Notes: generated from the sequence alone by a model not told the origin. 64,000 nucleotides of DNA from Chryseolinea soli (GCF_003589925.1 NZ_CP032382.1:5890001-5954000), one strand, 5' to 3'; shown: positions 30,140-37,493, counted from the first letter of the stretch. Program-made: numbers and translations.

Positions 30140-30286
30140 TTAATCACTTCTTAGCGTTGGAGGCGAGAAAGTTATTAACCTCAGCCAATACATGAAGACA
30201 TCGAACCAGCGATTGCTGGTTCGATTCGGATTCCCGAGACCGAAGCCATGGTCGCCATTCTGGTAAGGATGAGACTCGACAGGCCG
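30140..30286 (-). pseudogene. C-terminal remnant of an alpha/beta-hydrolase esterase
   Basis: On the minus strand a frame of 48 codons reads PYQNGDHGFGLGNP, then NRWFDVFMYWL, which is the C-terminal end typical of acetyl-xylan-esterase-like alpha/beta hydrolases, including the catalytic His of the GDHGFG motif. It has no start and stops upstream at TAA 30287-30289, inside the palindromic element at 30283-30319. The N-terminal ~200 residues of the protein are missing. The homology begins almost exactly at the element, suggesting that the gene was cut by an insertion or rearrangement there. Confidence 0.6.
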
Positions 30287-30319
30287 TTAGCCAAATGACT
30301 TGTAGACTTTGTTAGCGGC
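30283..30319 (-). repeat. Palindromic element, copy A, downstream of ydeI-like gene
   Basis: On the minus strand GCCGCTAAC (30319-30311) and GGCTAACGGC (30292-30283) form imperfectly complementary arms around an 18-base spacer. The same two arms in the opposite orientation occur at 30969-30993, so the pair brackets the ydeI-like gene. The arms recall, with mismatches, the AAC/GTT boxes of integron attC sites, but the consensus is not met. Confidence 0.45.
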
Positions 30320-30359
30320 TGGCAATTCCAAATAATTGTCGCCACTTAGCTGAATTATT

Positions 30360-30938
30360 TTAATGGAATTTCTCACCTTTTGCCAGCATTTCAATAATTT
30401 CTTTGATGCGTTTTTCTCTTGTCTCTTGTTTTTTTGCGGTCTGAAGGCGAAACCCAATAGAGAAAAGATTGGTCTTATTGAGACCCTTAAAAAATGCTTC
30501 TGCCTTTTTGTTTTTGCTAAGTTCTTTTAGAAAGTCTTCCGGTATAGTCATTTTGCTCGAGGAAGCGTATGCCTTTTCCCAACTACCGTCTGCTTTGGCT
30601 TTTTCGGCAGCTTTTAATCCTGCAGGTTTCATTCTACCTTCTTTGATTAATCTTTCGACGTGTTCAGTATTTATTTTTGACCAAATACTTTTTGCGCCTC
30701 GGGGACAAAACCTTTGCAGCCAGGCTTGTTCATCATGTGCTTGTTTTTGACCATCGATCCACCCGTAGCAAAGCGCTACTTCAAGTGCTTCTGCATAGCT
30801 GACGGTCTTTTTCCCCGAATCCTTCTTGAATATTTTGAGCCAAAGCCCATCTGAGTTATCGTGATGCTTTATGAGCCAGGTTTCAAATGCCTTGGCTGTT
30901 TTAAATTCCATTATTGGAGCAGCATTTAATTTAGTCAT
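30360..30938 (-). CDS. YdeI/OmpD-associated family protein
   Basis: 192 residues. The N-terminal half holds the family core (AFETWLIKHHDNSDGLWLKI, ALEVALCYGWIDGQ, FCPRGAKSIWSKIN) and the C-terminal half a Lys-rich helical region ending in TREKRIKEII. The family is often labelled bacteriocin-protection or YdeI-like, but its biochemical role is unclear; it is a soluble cytoplasmic protein. The gene stands alone on the minus strand, flanked by two copies of a palindromic element and abutting an esterase remnant, which fits acquisition as a mobile cassette. Members are common in accessory regions. Confidence 0.88.
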   Translation of the reverse strand: MTKLNAAPIMEFKTAKAFETWLIKHHDNSDGLWLKIFKKDSGKKTVSYAEALEVALCYGWIDGQKQAHDEQAWLQRFCPRGAKSIWSKINTEHVERLIKEGRMKPAGLKAAEKAKADGSWEKAYASSSKMTIPEDFLKELSKNKKAEAFFKGLNKTNLFSIGFRLQTAKKQETREKRIKEIIEMLAKGEKFH

Positions 30939-30968
30939 ATACCGATGGCTTTTTTTATTCTATGCGCT

Positions 30969-30993
30969 TGCCGCTAACCATTGGCTAACGGCA
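30969..30993 (+). repeat. Palindromic element, copy B, upstream of ydeI-like gene
   Basis: TGCCGCTAACC (30969-30979) and GGCTAACGGCA (30983-30993) are complementary at 9 of 11 positions around a 3-base loop. These are the arms of copy A at 30283-30319, in inverted orientation. The element lies 30 bases upstream of the ydeI-like start, so it could also be a regulatory hairpin of that gene. Confidence 0.45.
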
Positions 30994-31149
30994 GTTGTTC
31001 TTTACTTTCTACGGATAAAGATAAGTTGCTTTACATTCATTTTTAAATACACCCTGACTAATGTGCTTTGATATTACGGTTCGTCACTTCCGAATACAAA
31101 AGGTGCCCAATACTGCATATTTGCAACGGCAAAAAAAAATTCATTTTTA

Positions 31150-31196
31150 TTTGTGTCGTTATTTGACGACGTATATATTTGTCGTCAAATAACGAC
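31150..31196 (+). promoter_or_regulatory. Promoter with overlapping 16-bp palindromic operator for ArsR gene
   Basis: TTTG at 31150-31153, a 20-base spacer and TATATTTG at 31174-31181 form a textbook Bacteroidota promoter. A perfect 16-bp inverted repeat (arms 31155-31170 and 31181-31196, starting GTCGTTATTTG) surrounds the -7 element, so a bound repressor would block RNA polymerase. The ArsR start follows at 31199, which points to autoregulation. The transcript may be nearly leaderless. Confidence 0.82.
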
Positions 31197-31198
31197 AT

Positions 31199-31525
31199 AT
31201 GGATTTACGACGAGACGTTTTCCAGGCGCTGGCTGATCCCACCAGGCGTGGGATACTCATGCTTTTAGCAAGCCAGGCAATGTCTGCAGGCGCGATTGCA
31301 GCCGAGTTTGACACCGCTAGATCTACGGTATCGAAACATTTGCAAATTCTCACCGAATGTGAACTGTTAAAACAGGAACATCAAGGACGCGAGATCTATT
31401 ATCACTTTAACCCTAGAAAAATGAAAGAAGTCGATGACTTTATTCAACCCTTCAGACAAATGTGGGAAGAACGCCATAACCGACTTGATAATTTATTAAC
31501 GAAACTTAAATCAAAGAAAAAATGA
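31199..31525 (+). CDS. ArsR-family transcriptional repressor
   Basis: 108 residues with the compact winged helix-turn-helix of ArsR proteins: [17 protein letters not shown], the recognition region [21 protein letters not shown] and the wing [15 protein letters not shown]. It lacks the Cys/His metal-binding motif ELCVC, so it is probably not a metal sensor; it belongs to the subgroup found next to SRPBCC genes. It is first in a three-gene operon with 4-base ATGA overlaps to the SRPBCC gene and from that to the DUF998 gene. The palindrome in its promoter is its likely binding site. Signal unknown. Confidence 0.92.
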   Translation: MDLRRDVFQALADPTRRGILMLLASQAMSAGAIAAEFDTARSTVSKHLQILTECELLKQEHQGREIYYHFNPRKMKEVDDFIQPFRQMWEERHNRLDNLLTKLKSKKK

Positions 31526-32010
31526 ACAAGACAAAAATTATTGCAGACCCGGGGAAACAGGAATTATTTATCATCCGGGAATTTGATGCATCACGGGATT
31601 TGGTCTTCAGAGCGTATTCGGAGGAGGAGCTACTGGTTCAATGGCTTGGCCCACGCGAGTTGGTAACACGTTATGAGAAGTTTGAACCACGTGCCGGTGG
31701 TATGTACCGCTACGTTCAATCGCTGCCAAACGGAATGGAGGTTGCTTTTTGTGGTGTATGCCATGAGCATACAGCCCCTGAGCGTATAATCAACACATTT
31801 GAGTTTGAAGGGCTTCCTGAAAAGGGTCATGTGGTATTGGAGACTTTAAGGTTCGAGGTGGTGACCGGCAATAGAACCCGGGTGATTGGCCAGTCCGTGT
31901 TTCAATCTGTGGAAGATCGTGATGGAATGATTCACTCGGGCATGGAGCATGGGGTTATTGACTCGCATAACAGACTTGATGAACTGATCAACGCAAATAG
32001 ACTAAAATGA
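31522..32010 (+). CDS. SRPBCC (AHSA1-like) domain protein
   Basis: 162 residues of the START/Bet v1-like fold. Family signs are [29 protein letters not shown] at the start, with the middle [12 protein letters not shown], and the C-terminal [23 protein letters not shown]. These proteins have a hydrophobic cavity, and AHSA1-like stand-alone forms are of unknown ligand in bacteria. The gene overlaps the ArsR gene before it and the DUF998 gene after it by 4 bases each, so the three are co-translated. A comparable pair lies at 34536-35368 on the other strand. Confidence 0.88.
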   Translation: MNKTKIIADPGKQELFIIREFDASRDLVFRAYSEEELLVQWLGPRELVTRYEKFEPRAGGMYRYVQSLPNGMEVAFCGVCHEHTAPERIINTFEFEGLPEKGHVVLETLRFEVVTGNRTRVIGQSVFQSVEDRDGMIHSGMEHGVIDSHNRLDELINANRLK

Positions 32011-32678
32011 CACCCACAAATTGGTCAATCGTTCTCTTAGGTTATGCCAAGTGGTTTGCATTGGCGTTTATGGTGATACTCACCGGCCTGCATTTTATCA
32101 AGCCGGAACTGGATCCATCATGGAATTTCATAAGCGAGTATGAAGTGGGGAAACTGGGATGGTTAATGCAGCTGGCTTTTATTTCCCTTGGCTTAAGTTG
32201 TTTGCTGTTCGCAATGGGTATGTGGACAGAATTAAATATTCTTGGCAAAATAGGGGCGGGGTTACTCTTGGTCACTGCCGGTGGAATGTTTATCGGCGGA
32301 ATATTTAAAACAGACGCCTTGAACACCAGTCAGGAGGCGCTGACGATGTCAGGAAGGTTACATCAGTTTGGCGCGATGTTGGATCAGCTTCCATTCGCAT
32401 CGCTGCTGATCACCATCGCACTGTTTAAAAGGAATAACTGGAAAGCAGATCGATGGCTTTTGATCGTATTACTAGCTGCCGTGTGGTTTGGATTTGTTTA
32501 TTTCGTTAGAGCAATTCAGGTACAATTTCCGGCTGACGGCAAGTTTGGTCCACACGTGGTGGTTGGCTGGCAGAATAGGTTGATGATCATCACCCAGGCG
32601 TTATGGGTCGCCTTGATTGCTTTCCGGGCGCAACAAAGAACAAATACATCAGTTGCCACGCCACTGAAATCAATTTGA
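32007..32678 (+). CDS. DUF998-family membrane protein
   Basis: 223 residues with about six hydrophobic segments (for example WFALAFMVILTGLHFI, LMQLAFISLGLSCLLFAMGM, IGAGLLLVTAGGMFIGGIF, WLLIVLLAAVWFGFVYFV). The SEYEVGKLGW and GxxHxxGA motifs fit DUF998, a family of inner-membrane proteins without known function. The gene is last in the ArsR-SRPBCC operon, starting within the SRPBCC stop, and is followed by a strong terminator at 32726. Expression should therefore follow the ArsR operator. Confidence 0.85.
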   Translation: MTPTNWSIVLLGYAKWFALAFMVILTGLHFIKPELDPSWNFISEYEVGKLGWLMQLAFISLGLSCLLFAMGMWTELNILGKIGAGLLLVTAGGMFIGGIFKTDALNTSQEALTMSGRLHQFGAMLDQLPFASLLITIALFKRNNWKADRWLLIVLLAAVWFGFVYFVRAIQVQFPADGKFGPHVVVGWQNRLMIITQALWVALIAFRAQQRTNTSVATPLKSI

Positions 32679-32725
32679 CTGTTTGGTGGCTTGGCTTTAA
32701 AACGAACTGTGTAAAGATAAAACTG

Positions 32726-32749
32726 AAAAGGGCCCCTAAAGGCCCTTTT
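32726..32749. terminator. Bidirectional intrinsic terminator
   Basis: A perfect 9-bp stem with A-run before and T-run after (AAAAGGGCC at 32726-32734, GGCCCTTTT at 32741-32749) and a 6-base loop. It serves the DUF998 gene on the plus strand and, read the other way, the lipoprotein gene ending at 32808. Confidence 0.85.
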
Positions 32750-32778
32750 ACTGGAAGTGTCGGACTCGCTGTGGCTTC

Positions 32779-32796
32779 GCCCGATAGTGATCGGGC
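32779..32796. repeat. Short palindrome GCCCGAT-N4-ATCGGGC
   Basis: A 7-bp perfect stem with a 4-base loop, placed between converging genes just after the terminator at 32726. A related palindrome lies at 34518-34535 (CCCGATAGCTATC). Such CGATAG-type palindromes occur often between genes in this phylum; function unknown. Confidence 0.45.
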
Positions 32797-32807
32797 CGCC
32801 AACCCGG

Positions 32808-33737
32808 TTAATAATAAGAAAACTGATACGTCCCCAGGTTCAGTTGGCTGTTGCCATGTACCTCGTCAACTGTAGCCTGAACGATACCTACCTTGGTAGG
32901 ATAGTTCAGCACATCATAGGTGTACGTAAACGTAGATGTGATCGTCACAAAGCTGTTGGCCGTATCCGTGCCCTTAAACACCATGGACGTGGGGTTGTTC
33001 TGATCTCTGCAGATCGTCTCGTAAAATTCTTCGTCCGGATAGGAGGTAAGCGACAGGTAATACAGGATACCACCCTGGATATTGAACGGGTTGTTACGCG
33101 TGTCAAAAACGTTGGTAAGGTTGTACCCCGCCTGTTCTTTCCACGTCACCACTTTGGTAATGTTGCTGCCGGTATACGTATACGAGTTCTCGTTCCCGTA
33201 CGGATTCGGATATACGAGAACGCCATAGTCGTTGCCTTTACGGGTCAGCACTTGCCCCGAAGCATTGTTCGTATAGTCGATGTCAGCAGTCTTGTCCACC
33301 ACCAGGAAATTCTCGTCGGGATAGAACGCCAGGTGCTTGTTGATGATGCCCGATCCGCCATACGTGAAGAAGGCTTTCTCCACCGACACCGGGGCACCCG
33401 TGGCATAGGTCTTCGCCACATACGACGACGGCAGGCAATCGCCGCCATAGTAAACCTTGAGGCGGGTAACCGTACTATCGCCCCGCGCCACCGCGCCGGA
33501 ATAGCTCACTTTGACAATGCTGTCGATCAGATTGCTCTGGTAATAGAATCTGAACCGTTCCTGTACAACAAGCGATGCGTCGGTGTGGACGATCTGCTTT
33601 ACTTTTCGCTGGCGCGCGAACGCGATATCGCATCTCTTGCAGGGCGGGTTGTCCTCGCACCCGGAGAAAATAATGGAACATAACGCAAGGCAGATCATCA
33701 GACCGCCTGAGAGGAGAGGGTTTTTGGTCTTTTTCAT
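32808..33737 (-). CDS. Uncharacterised lipoprotein
   Basis: 309 residues with a lipoprotein signal peptide (LMICLALCSIIFSGC, Cys27) and a Cys pair CKRC shortly after. The rest is rich in beta-strand patterns with repeated Tyr and Thr (VTRLKVYYGGD, SYTYTGSNITKVVTW, NPFNIQG) and resembles the loosely repeated strand units of Bacteroidota proteins that parse sentences like F-xYxYD-N; I recognise no defined family. It is likely attached to the outer membrane or periplasmic. It stands alone between two terminators, 32726 and 33808, so it is probably monocistronic. Confidence 0.75.
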   Translation of the reverse strand: MKKTKNPLLSGGLMICLALCSIIFSGCEDNPPCKRCDIAFARQRKVKQIVHTDASLVVQERFRFYYQSNLIDSIVKVSYSGAVARGDSTVTRLKVYYGGDCLPSSYVAKTYATGAPVSVEKAFFTYGGSGIINKHLAFYPDENFLVVDKTADIDYTNNASGQVLTRKGNDYGVLVYPNPYGNENSYTYTGSNITKVVTWKEQAGYNLTNVFDTRNNPFNIQGGILYYLSLTSYPDEEFYETICRDQNNPTSMVFKGTDTANSFVTITSTFTYTYDVLNYPTKVGIVQATVDEVHGNSQLNLGTYQFSYY

Positions 33738-33807
33738 CTTTCTACATATTAAATGAAACTGTTTTAAATGTATCTGGAAGTTAAAGAGTTTTTTGGTGGG
33801 ACGGTGA

Positions 33808-33843
33808 AATAAAAAACCGCATAAAATTAAATTTATGCGGTTT
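33808..33843 (-). terminator. Intrinsic terminator of the minus-strand ArsR-SRPBCC-VOC genes
   Basis: A perfect 12-bp stem (arms 33814-33825 and 33832-33843, loop ATTAAA) with core CCGCAT. Read on the minus strand it is followed by a T-tract of six, the complement of 33811-33816. It lies ~200 bases downstream of the VOC gene end at 34037. The bases between hold only AT-rich sequence and a small inverted repeat AGAGCAT/ATGCTCT. Confidence 0.75.
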
Positions 33844-34036
33844 AATGTTGAAATGCGAACGCAATTTGTCCCGGATTTCCGGGAGTATTAGGGACGCTCG
33901 CTATTTTTTTGAGGGCAGAGCATCGTCGTAGAAAGGGCGTAGCTATGCTCTAAGAGGGTTATGTGTTTTGAATAAATTTTTCATAACGATGTTTAGATTT
34001 TTTTATTGATAATAAAAAGTCGCAAGTTACTTGCCC

Positions 34037-34462
34037 CTAGTTTTGAGCAAACTCCACAATCCATTCAATACCGTATTTGTCTCTAAAACAACCAAAATAT
34101 GAACCCCAACCACTGTCGCCGATAGGTCCCTCTATTTGCCCTCCTGCTGAAAGCCCATTAAATAATTTGTCTGCTTCTTCTTTACTTTCTGCACGTACTA
34201 CAATTTTACTTCTGTTCTCATTTTCGTTTGTTCTTCCCATAGCTTCCGGAACATCATTTGCCATCAGCATACTATTTTTGCCGATTGGCAAAACAATATG
34301 CATAATTTTGTCTTCCTCCTTTTTTGCAACTTTGAATTCGGGGCCTGCAAGATCTTTGAAGCGAATAATCTTAGCAAACGCTCCGCCAAATACGGATTTG
34401 TAAAAGGTAAATGCTTCTTCGGCATTTCCATTGAAGTTAATGTGAGGATTGATGAGTGCCAT
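34037..34462 (-). CDS. VOC-family protein, PhnB-like
   Basis: 141 residues of the glyoxalase/bleomycin-resistance fold. The start NPHINFNGNAEEAFTFYKSVFGG and the end GSYFGCFRDKYGIEWIVEF are typical of the PhnB-like group (often labelled 3-demethylubiquinone methyltransferase-like, though no methyltransferase). Its substrate is unknown. It lies 73 bases downstream of the SRPBCC gene on the same strand and probably shares its ArsR-controlled transcript, ending at the terminator at 33808. Confidence 0.9.
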   Translation of the reverse strand: MALINPHINFNGNAEEAFTFYKSVFGGAFAKIIRFKDLAGPEFKVAKKEEDKIMHIVLPIGKNSMLMANDVPEAMGRTNENENRSKIVVRAESKEEADKLFNGLSAGGQIEGPIGDSGWGSYFGCFRDKYGIEWIVEFAQN

Positions 34463-34517
34463 AATTTTTAAGTTTTTAAGTTTTTGAATTCGTTACTTTC
34501 TTATTTGTTGACTACCG

Positions 34518-34535
34518 TCCCGATAGCTATCAGGA
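34518..34535. repeat. Imperfect palindrome of CCCGATAGCTATC type
   Basis: TCCCGATAG and CTATCAGGA pair at 8 of 9 positions with no loop. It lies directly after the SRPBCC stop codon and before the VOC gene, and shares its CCGATAG core with the palindrome at 32779. It may be a copy of a dispersed intergenic palindrome. Confidence 0.4.
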
Positions 34536-35051
34536 TCATTTTTGCGATAAACTTGCCAGCAGATTTTCCAGATTAGTCATGATCATTTTAAATCCTTCCG
34601 TGAAGCCCATTTCAATCATCTTTTCCATACGGGCAAGTGATTCATTATAAATAGTAATATTCACTTTTGTCACGGGATAGCCATCGGGTCCGTTTTGTTC
34701 GCTGAACGTGTAATCCCATTCAGAACCCGGCAATTCAGGGTTCTCATCTTTGTCTGCAAAAGCATTAAACATTTTGAAGTTGGTTTTTGGACTGATCGAA
34801 GTGTATCGCTGAATTGCCCAACGCTCATTCCCCTCCGGACTTATCATGGCATAGAATCTTCGACCACCGACCCTGAAGTCCATCGCTTTTGTTTTTGCAG
34901 TAAAAGGTGCCGGGGCATTCCATTGGTCGAGGAACTCTGCTTTGGTAAAGGCGTCCCATACCAGGTCGAGATCAGCATCAAATTCTCTTGTGATGAATAC
35001 CGTTTTCGCTGCTTTGTCAACGGTAAAATCGAATAGCAAATTGTTGTTCAT
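34536..35051 (-). CDS. SRPBCC (AHSA1-like) domain protein
   Basis: 171 residues with the START-like fold: [30 protein letters not shown] at the start, [16 protein letters not shown] in the middle and [26 protein letters not shown] at the end. It is related to but clearly different from the SRPBCC protein at 31522. The gene overlaps the ArsR gene upstream by 4 bases (ATGA), so the two are co-translated. Ligand and role are unknown; ArsR-SRPBCC pairs are common in soil bacteria. Confidence 0.88.
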   Translation of the reverse strand: MNNNLLFDFTVDKAAKTVFITREFDADLDLVWDAFTKAEFLDQWNAPAPFTAKTKAMDFRVGGRRFYAMISPEGNERWAIQRYTSISPKTNFKMFNAFADKDENPELPGSEWDYTFSEQNGPDGYPVTKVNITIYNESLARMEKMIEMGFTEGFKMIMTNLENLLASLSQK

Positions 35052-35368
35052 TTTTTTTGTTTTTTCATGGTTGACAATACTTGATCAAGTCGATTAAATT
35101 GGCTTTCCCAAATTTTCCTTAATTGATCCAGCCATCTATCGATCTCTTTCATCTTTTCAATTTCAAGTGAGTAGTAGATCTCCCTTCCTTGTTGTTCCTG
35201 TTTTAGCAGTTCGCATTCGGTGAGTACGCGCAGGTGTTTGGAAACCGCCTGTCGCGTAATATTGAAGTTGTCGGCAATGGCGTTCGGTGTCATGGCCTGC
35301 AATGCAATTAAGGTTATGATGGCCCGGCGTGTAGGGTCAGCAATGGCCTGAAAAATGTCTCTTCTCAT
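35048..35368 (-). CDS. ArsR-family transcriptional repressor
   Basis: 106 residues from the ATG at 35368; an upstream TTG would run into the operator. The winged helix-turn-helix shows [17 protein letters not shown], recognition region [21 protein letters not shown] and wing [15 protein letters not shown]. As in the paralogue at 31199 there is no metal-binding Cys motif. It heads a minus-strand operon with an SRPBCC gene and probably the VOC gene. Two GCAACTGATC palindromes in its promoter differ fully from the operator of the other ArsR gene, so the two repressors should not cross-regulate. Confidence 0.92.
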   Translation of the reverse strand: MRRDIFQAIADPTRRAIITLIALQAMTPNAIADNFNITRQAVSKHLRVLTECELLKQEQQGREIYYSLEIEKMKEIDRWLDQLRKIWESQFNRLDQVLSTMKKQKK

Positions 35369-35388
35369 TTTGCTGTCGTTTAAATTGA

Positions 35389-35435
35389 GCAACTGATCGG
35401 TTGCAAATATATGTGCAACTGATCAGTTGCGCAAA
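35389..35435 (-). promoter_or_regulatory. Promoter with two palindromic operators for ArsR gene
   Basis: On the minus strand TTTG (35435-35432), a 20-base spacer and TATATTTG (35411-35404) match the Bacteroidota promoter consensus. A perfect palindrome GCAACTGATCAGTTGC fills the spacer (35415-35430), and a second copy with one changed base lies at 35389-35404 between the -7 element and the ATG. Repressor bound at both would bracket the -7 element. Confidence 0.82.
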
Positions 35436-35534
35436 GTAAATCTGAATTTTTTATTACGAATTGTCGTAAATACTCTAAAATTGGGTCTGGAGAACAAAAA
35501 GGGGGGCTTTCGCCATTTTTAGGGCCAGAATCGT

Positions 35535-35879
35535 ATGAGGTATCGCGTGTATGTAGTGGAGCTTTCGAAAAAGGTTTTTACCGAAAATAGAAAATTTCGG
35601 GAAGCCAATCCGCAATTCAATGGTGTGCTCGAGTGTCTTTATGTTGGGATGACGAGCAAAACTCCCCAGGAAAGGTTTATACAGCACCGGACCGGATATG
35701 TGAATAAAAAAGGGCACAAGTTGTCAGCCAATATCGTCCAGAAATACGGACGGTATTTACGTCCCAGTCTTTATGACCATATTAATTTGAAGTCGATGAC
35801 AAGAGCAGAGGCATTAGCCATGGAAGAAAAACTTGCTTGGGATTTAAGACGGCAAGGCTATGCTGTATGGTTTAATTAA
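35535..35879 (+). CDS. Small GIY-YIG-like domain protein
   Basis: 114 residues. MRYRVYVVELSKK and CLYVGMTSKTPQERFIQH resemble the two strands and the Arg helix of GIY-YIG (URI) nucleases, and LRPSLYDHINLKSMTRAEALAMEEKLAWDLRRQGYAVW follows as helical tail. The family is common and mostly annotated as hypothetical; nuclease activity is not certain because the usual catalytic Glu position is not obvious. The gene is alone on its strand and converges with the Crp-like gene, their ends overlapping by 4 bases. A truncated second copy of its first 35 codons exists at 51138. Confidence 0.7.
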   Translation: MRYRVYVVELSKKVFTENRKFREANPQFNGVLECLYVGMTSKTPQERFIQHRTGYVNKKGHKLSANIVQKYGRYLRPSLYDHINLKSMTRAEALAMEEKLAWDLRRQGYAVWFN

Positions 35880-36466
35880 TGTTCAATTTTTTTTGAAAAC
35901 TCACGCCTGATCCTGCTTAATGAAGTATCTGTAATGTTTAGATACGATGCAATTTGTTTCAACTGGGCATGCTGAAAGATCTCTTTATTGGAAGTGATAA
36001 AGTTTTTATACCGGGCTTCGCCGCTAAGGTTGATTAATTCCAATGATCTCTTTTTAAAGAGTACATATTCTTTGGCCAACATGGCTACACCATAAGCCCT
36101 GAATTCAGGGATAGCATGCAGCAGCATGTTTAATTGCTCATAGGTAATGGAATAACCTGTACAATCGGTTACGGCCTGTATGCTTTCTGTGGATTTTGTC
36201 TTTAAATAAAACGATGAAACTTCAAGCACCACACTATCTCTTTGGTAAAAATTAGTGGTTATCTCGTTGCCTTTACTGTCAAAGGTGAAGGCGCGCATGA
36301 AACCGCTCTGTAAAAAGAAATAGCGGTCATTTACCTTTCCCTCCCTAAGAAAGAAGTCATTTTTGGCAATGGTCATCTCTTCGAAGTACTCGACCACATG
36401 GTCTAAAGTGTGGTCCGGGAATGTTAGATTTCGTAAGATATAATTTTTCAGCCCCTGTTTATCCAT
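35876..36466 (-). CDS. Crp/Fnr-family transcriptional regulator
   Basis: 196 residues. A cyclic-nucleotide-binding-type beta-roll covers ~25-115 (REGKVNDRYFFLQSGFMRAF). The C-terminal helix-turn-helix is short (LKQIASYLNITDTSLSRIRREFSKK). The ligand-binding Arg-Ser of true CRP is not seen, so another signal is likely. This group in Bacteroidota often controls neighbouring oxidoreductase or hydrolase genes; the three alpha/beta-hydrolase genes upstream on the same strand are possible targets, although a hairpin at 36539 separates them. No gene-specific function can be given. Confidence 0.9.
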   Translation of the reverse strand: MDKQGLKNYILRNLTFPDHTLDHVVEYFEEMTIAKNDFFLREGKVNDRYFFLQSGFMRAFTFDSKGNEITTNFYQRDSVVLEVSSFYLKTKSTESIQAVTDCTGYSITYEQLNMLLHAIPEFRAYGVAMLAKEYVLFKKRSLELINLSGEARYKNFITSNKEIFQHAQLKQIASYLNITDTSLSRIRREFSKKIEH

Positions 36467-36538
36467 TTGTATTATATCGTGTTATACGTATACTGTTTAA
36501 ACGCTGTTAAAAATTACCACGCAGCGAAAATTGTTTCA

Positions 36539-36578
36539 AATTTTGATTGATCGCCCAGAGAAGCGATCAATCAAAATT
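36539..36578. terminator. Strong 16-bp hairpin downstream of the hydrolase cluster
   Basis: Arms 36539-36554 and 36563-36578 are perfectly complementary (core GATTGATCGC) around an 8-base loop. It lies between the end of the hydrolase gene at 36696 and the start of the Crp-like gene. No T-tract follows on the minus strand, but the stem has A/T-rich ends. It may terminate the hydrolase transcript or shield mRNA ends. Confidence 0.5.
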
Positions 36579-36695
36579 AGTTGATCCTCAAGTTAATAAA
36601 AAATGCACTTACGTCTATAGCAAATCCCGGCTGTTCTGGAGCAGGCCTCTATGACCTGAGTTCCTTGTTTGTTAAATTTTCCAGTGAATGATCTT

Positions 36696-37493
36696 TTATT
36701 TGGCTTCCAAGGCTATGATTTGCGCCAGTACATGTGGAAACATAATAAAAGGCGTATGACTGGAAGGAAGGGAATACAATCTCTGTATACCGGCATCTTT
36801 GACCATTTTCTGTTGGAGTGAGTATCCGATGGTATGATCATTTAGACTGTGAACAAAAACTTTATTGATTTTCCCAAACTTTCCGTCGGTCAGCGTAACG
36901 GGTGTTGCCAACGGGGCCAGCGGTTCAGGTTTTGTGTTATTGCTTACATAGTCGGCCACCGGTGCGGGGGCGTCGGCCATGAAAACATCTGCAACTCCTT
37001 CTTTACGTACGGTGGCAATCCCTGCCTTTTCATCTACGATAAGACTTTTTCCAATGTGACTTTCTGCGTCAGTTTGTGCAAGGGATAGCAGGCTCTCTCC
37101 ATTCTTAGGCACGTAAGCTGCGATATAAATTATCTTCTTTATCTGTGGTGCAATTTGTTCTGCTACCTGGCTTGCTACAATACCTCCGAAACTATGGGCT
37201 ACCAATACAACATTTTGTTTGTCGCCAATGGCTTTTTTAACCTCGTCAATATAAAGTTTTAGGCTAATCCCCGTAATAGCGGTATTGTCGCTTCCATGTC
37301 CAGGAAGATTAATGGAAATAACCGGGTTGCCTGCTGCAACTAGATCTTCGGTAACATGTATCCAGTCACTCGCCGATGACCATGCACCGTGAATAATTAC
37401 AATTGTACTGGTGCTCTGGGCTTTATTAACCTGTGAGAGGGCAGTAAACGTTGTTGCCAATAGCACGGCTATGGATAAAATCAAATTCTTCAT
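36696..37493 (-). CDS. Alpha/beta hydrolase, exported, third gene of a tandem triplet
   Basis: 265 residues with signal peptide (MKNLILSIAVLLATTFTALSQ). The fold resembles the esterase/hydroxynitrile-lyase-like group of alpha/beta hydrolases: HGAWSSASDW near the N-terminus, nucleophile Ser in LVAHSFGG, acid Asp in SLNDHTIGYSLQQ and catalytic His in SSHTPF. It is closely similar to the protein at 38352, which lacks the signal peptide. It is last of three co-directional genes with gaps of 24 and 18 bases, so one operon. Substrate unknown; small esters are the typical substrates. Confidence 0.88.
   Translation of the reverse strand: MKNLILSIAVLLATTFTALSQVNKAQSTSTIVIIHGAWSSASDWIHVTEDLVAAGNPVISINLPGHGSDNTAITGISLKLYIDEVKKAIGDKQNVVLVAHSFGGIVASQVAEQIAPQIKKIIYIAAYVPKNGESLLSLAQTDAESHIGKSLIVDEKAGIATVRKEGVADVFMADAPAPVADYVSNNTKPEPLAPLATPVTLTDGKFGKINKVFVHSLNDHTIGYSLQQKMVKDAGIQRLYSLPSSHTPFIMFPHVLAQIIALEAK

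Noticed and set aside
30200..30225. Perfect 11-bp hairpin with GGTTCGAT, reminiscent of a tRNA T-arm
   Set aside because: No acceptor, D or anticodon arms can be built around it, and the sequence is explained as coding sequence of the esterase remnant on the minus strand.
30283..30993. Interpretation as a true integron cassette
   Set aside because: The boxes do not match RYYYAAC and GTTRRRY, no integrase gene is in the window, and the two copies are in inverted rather than direct orientation.
32757..33683. Long plus-strand frame (308 codons) opposite the lipoprotein gene
   Set aside because: It is the shadow of the minus-strand lipoprotein, which has a signal peptide, lipobox and normal composition. 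The plus-strand product is rich in His, Arg and Val with no domain.
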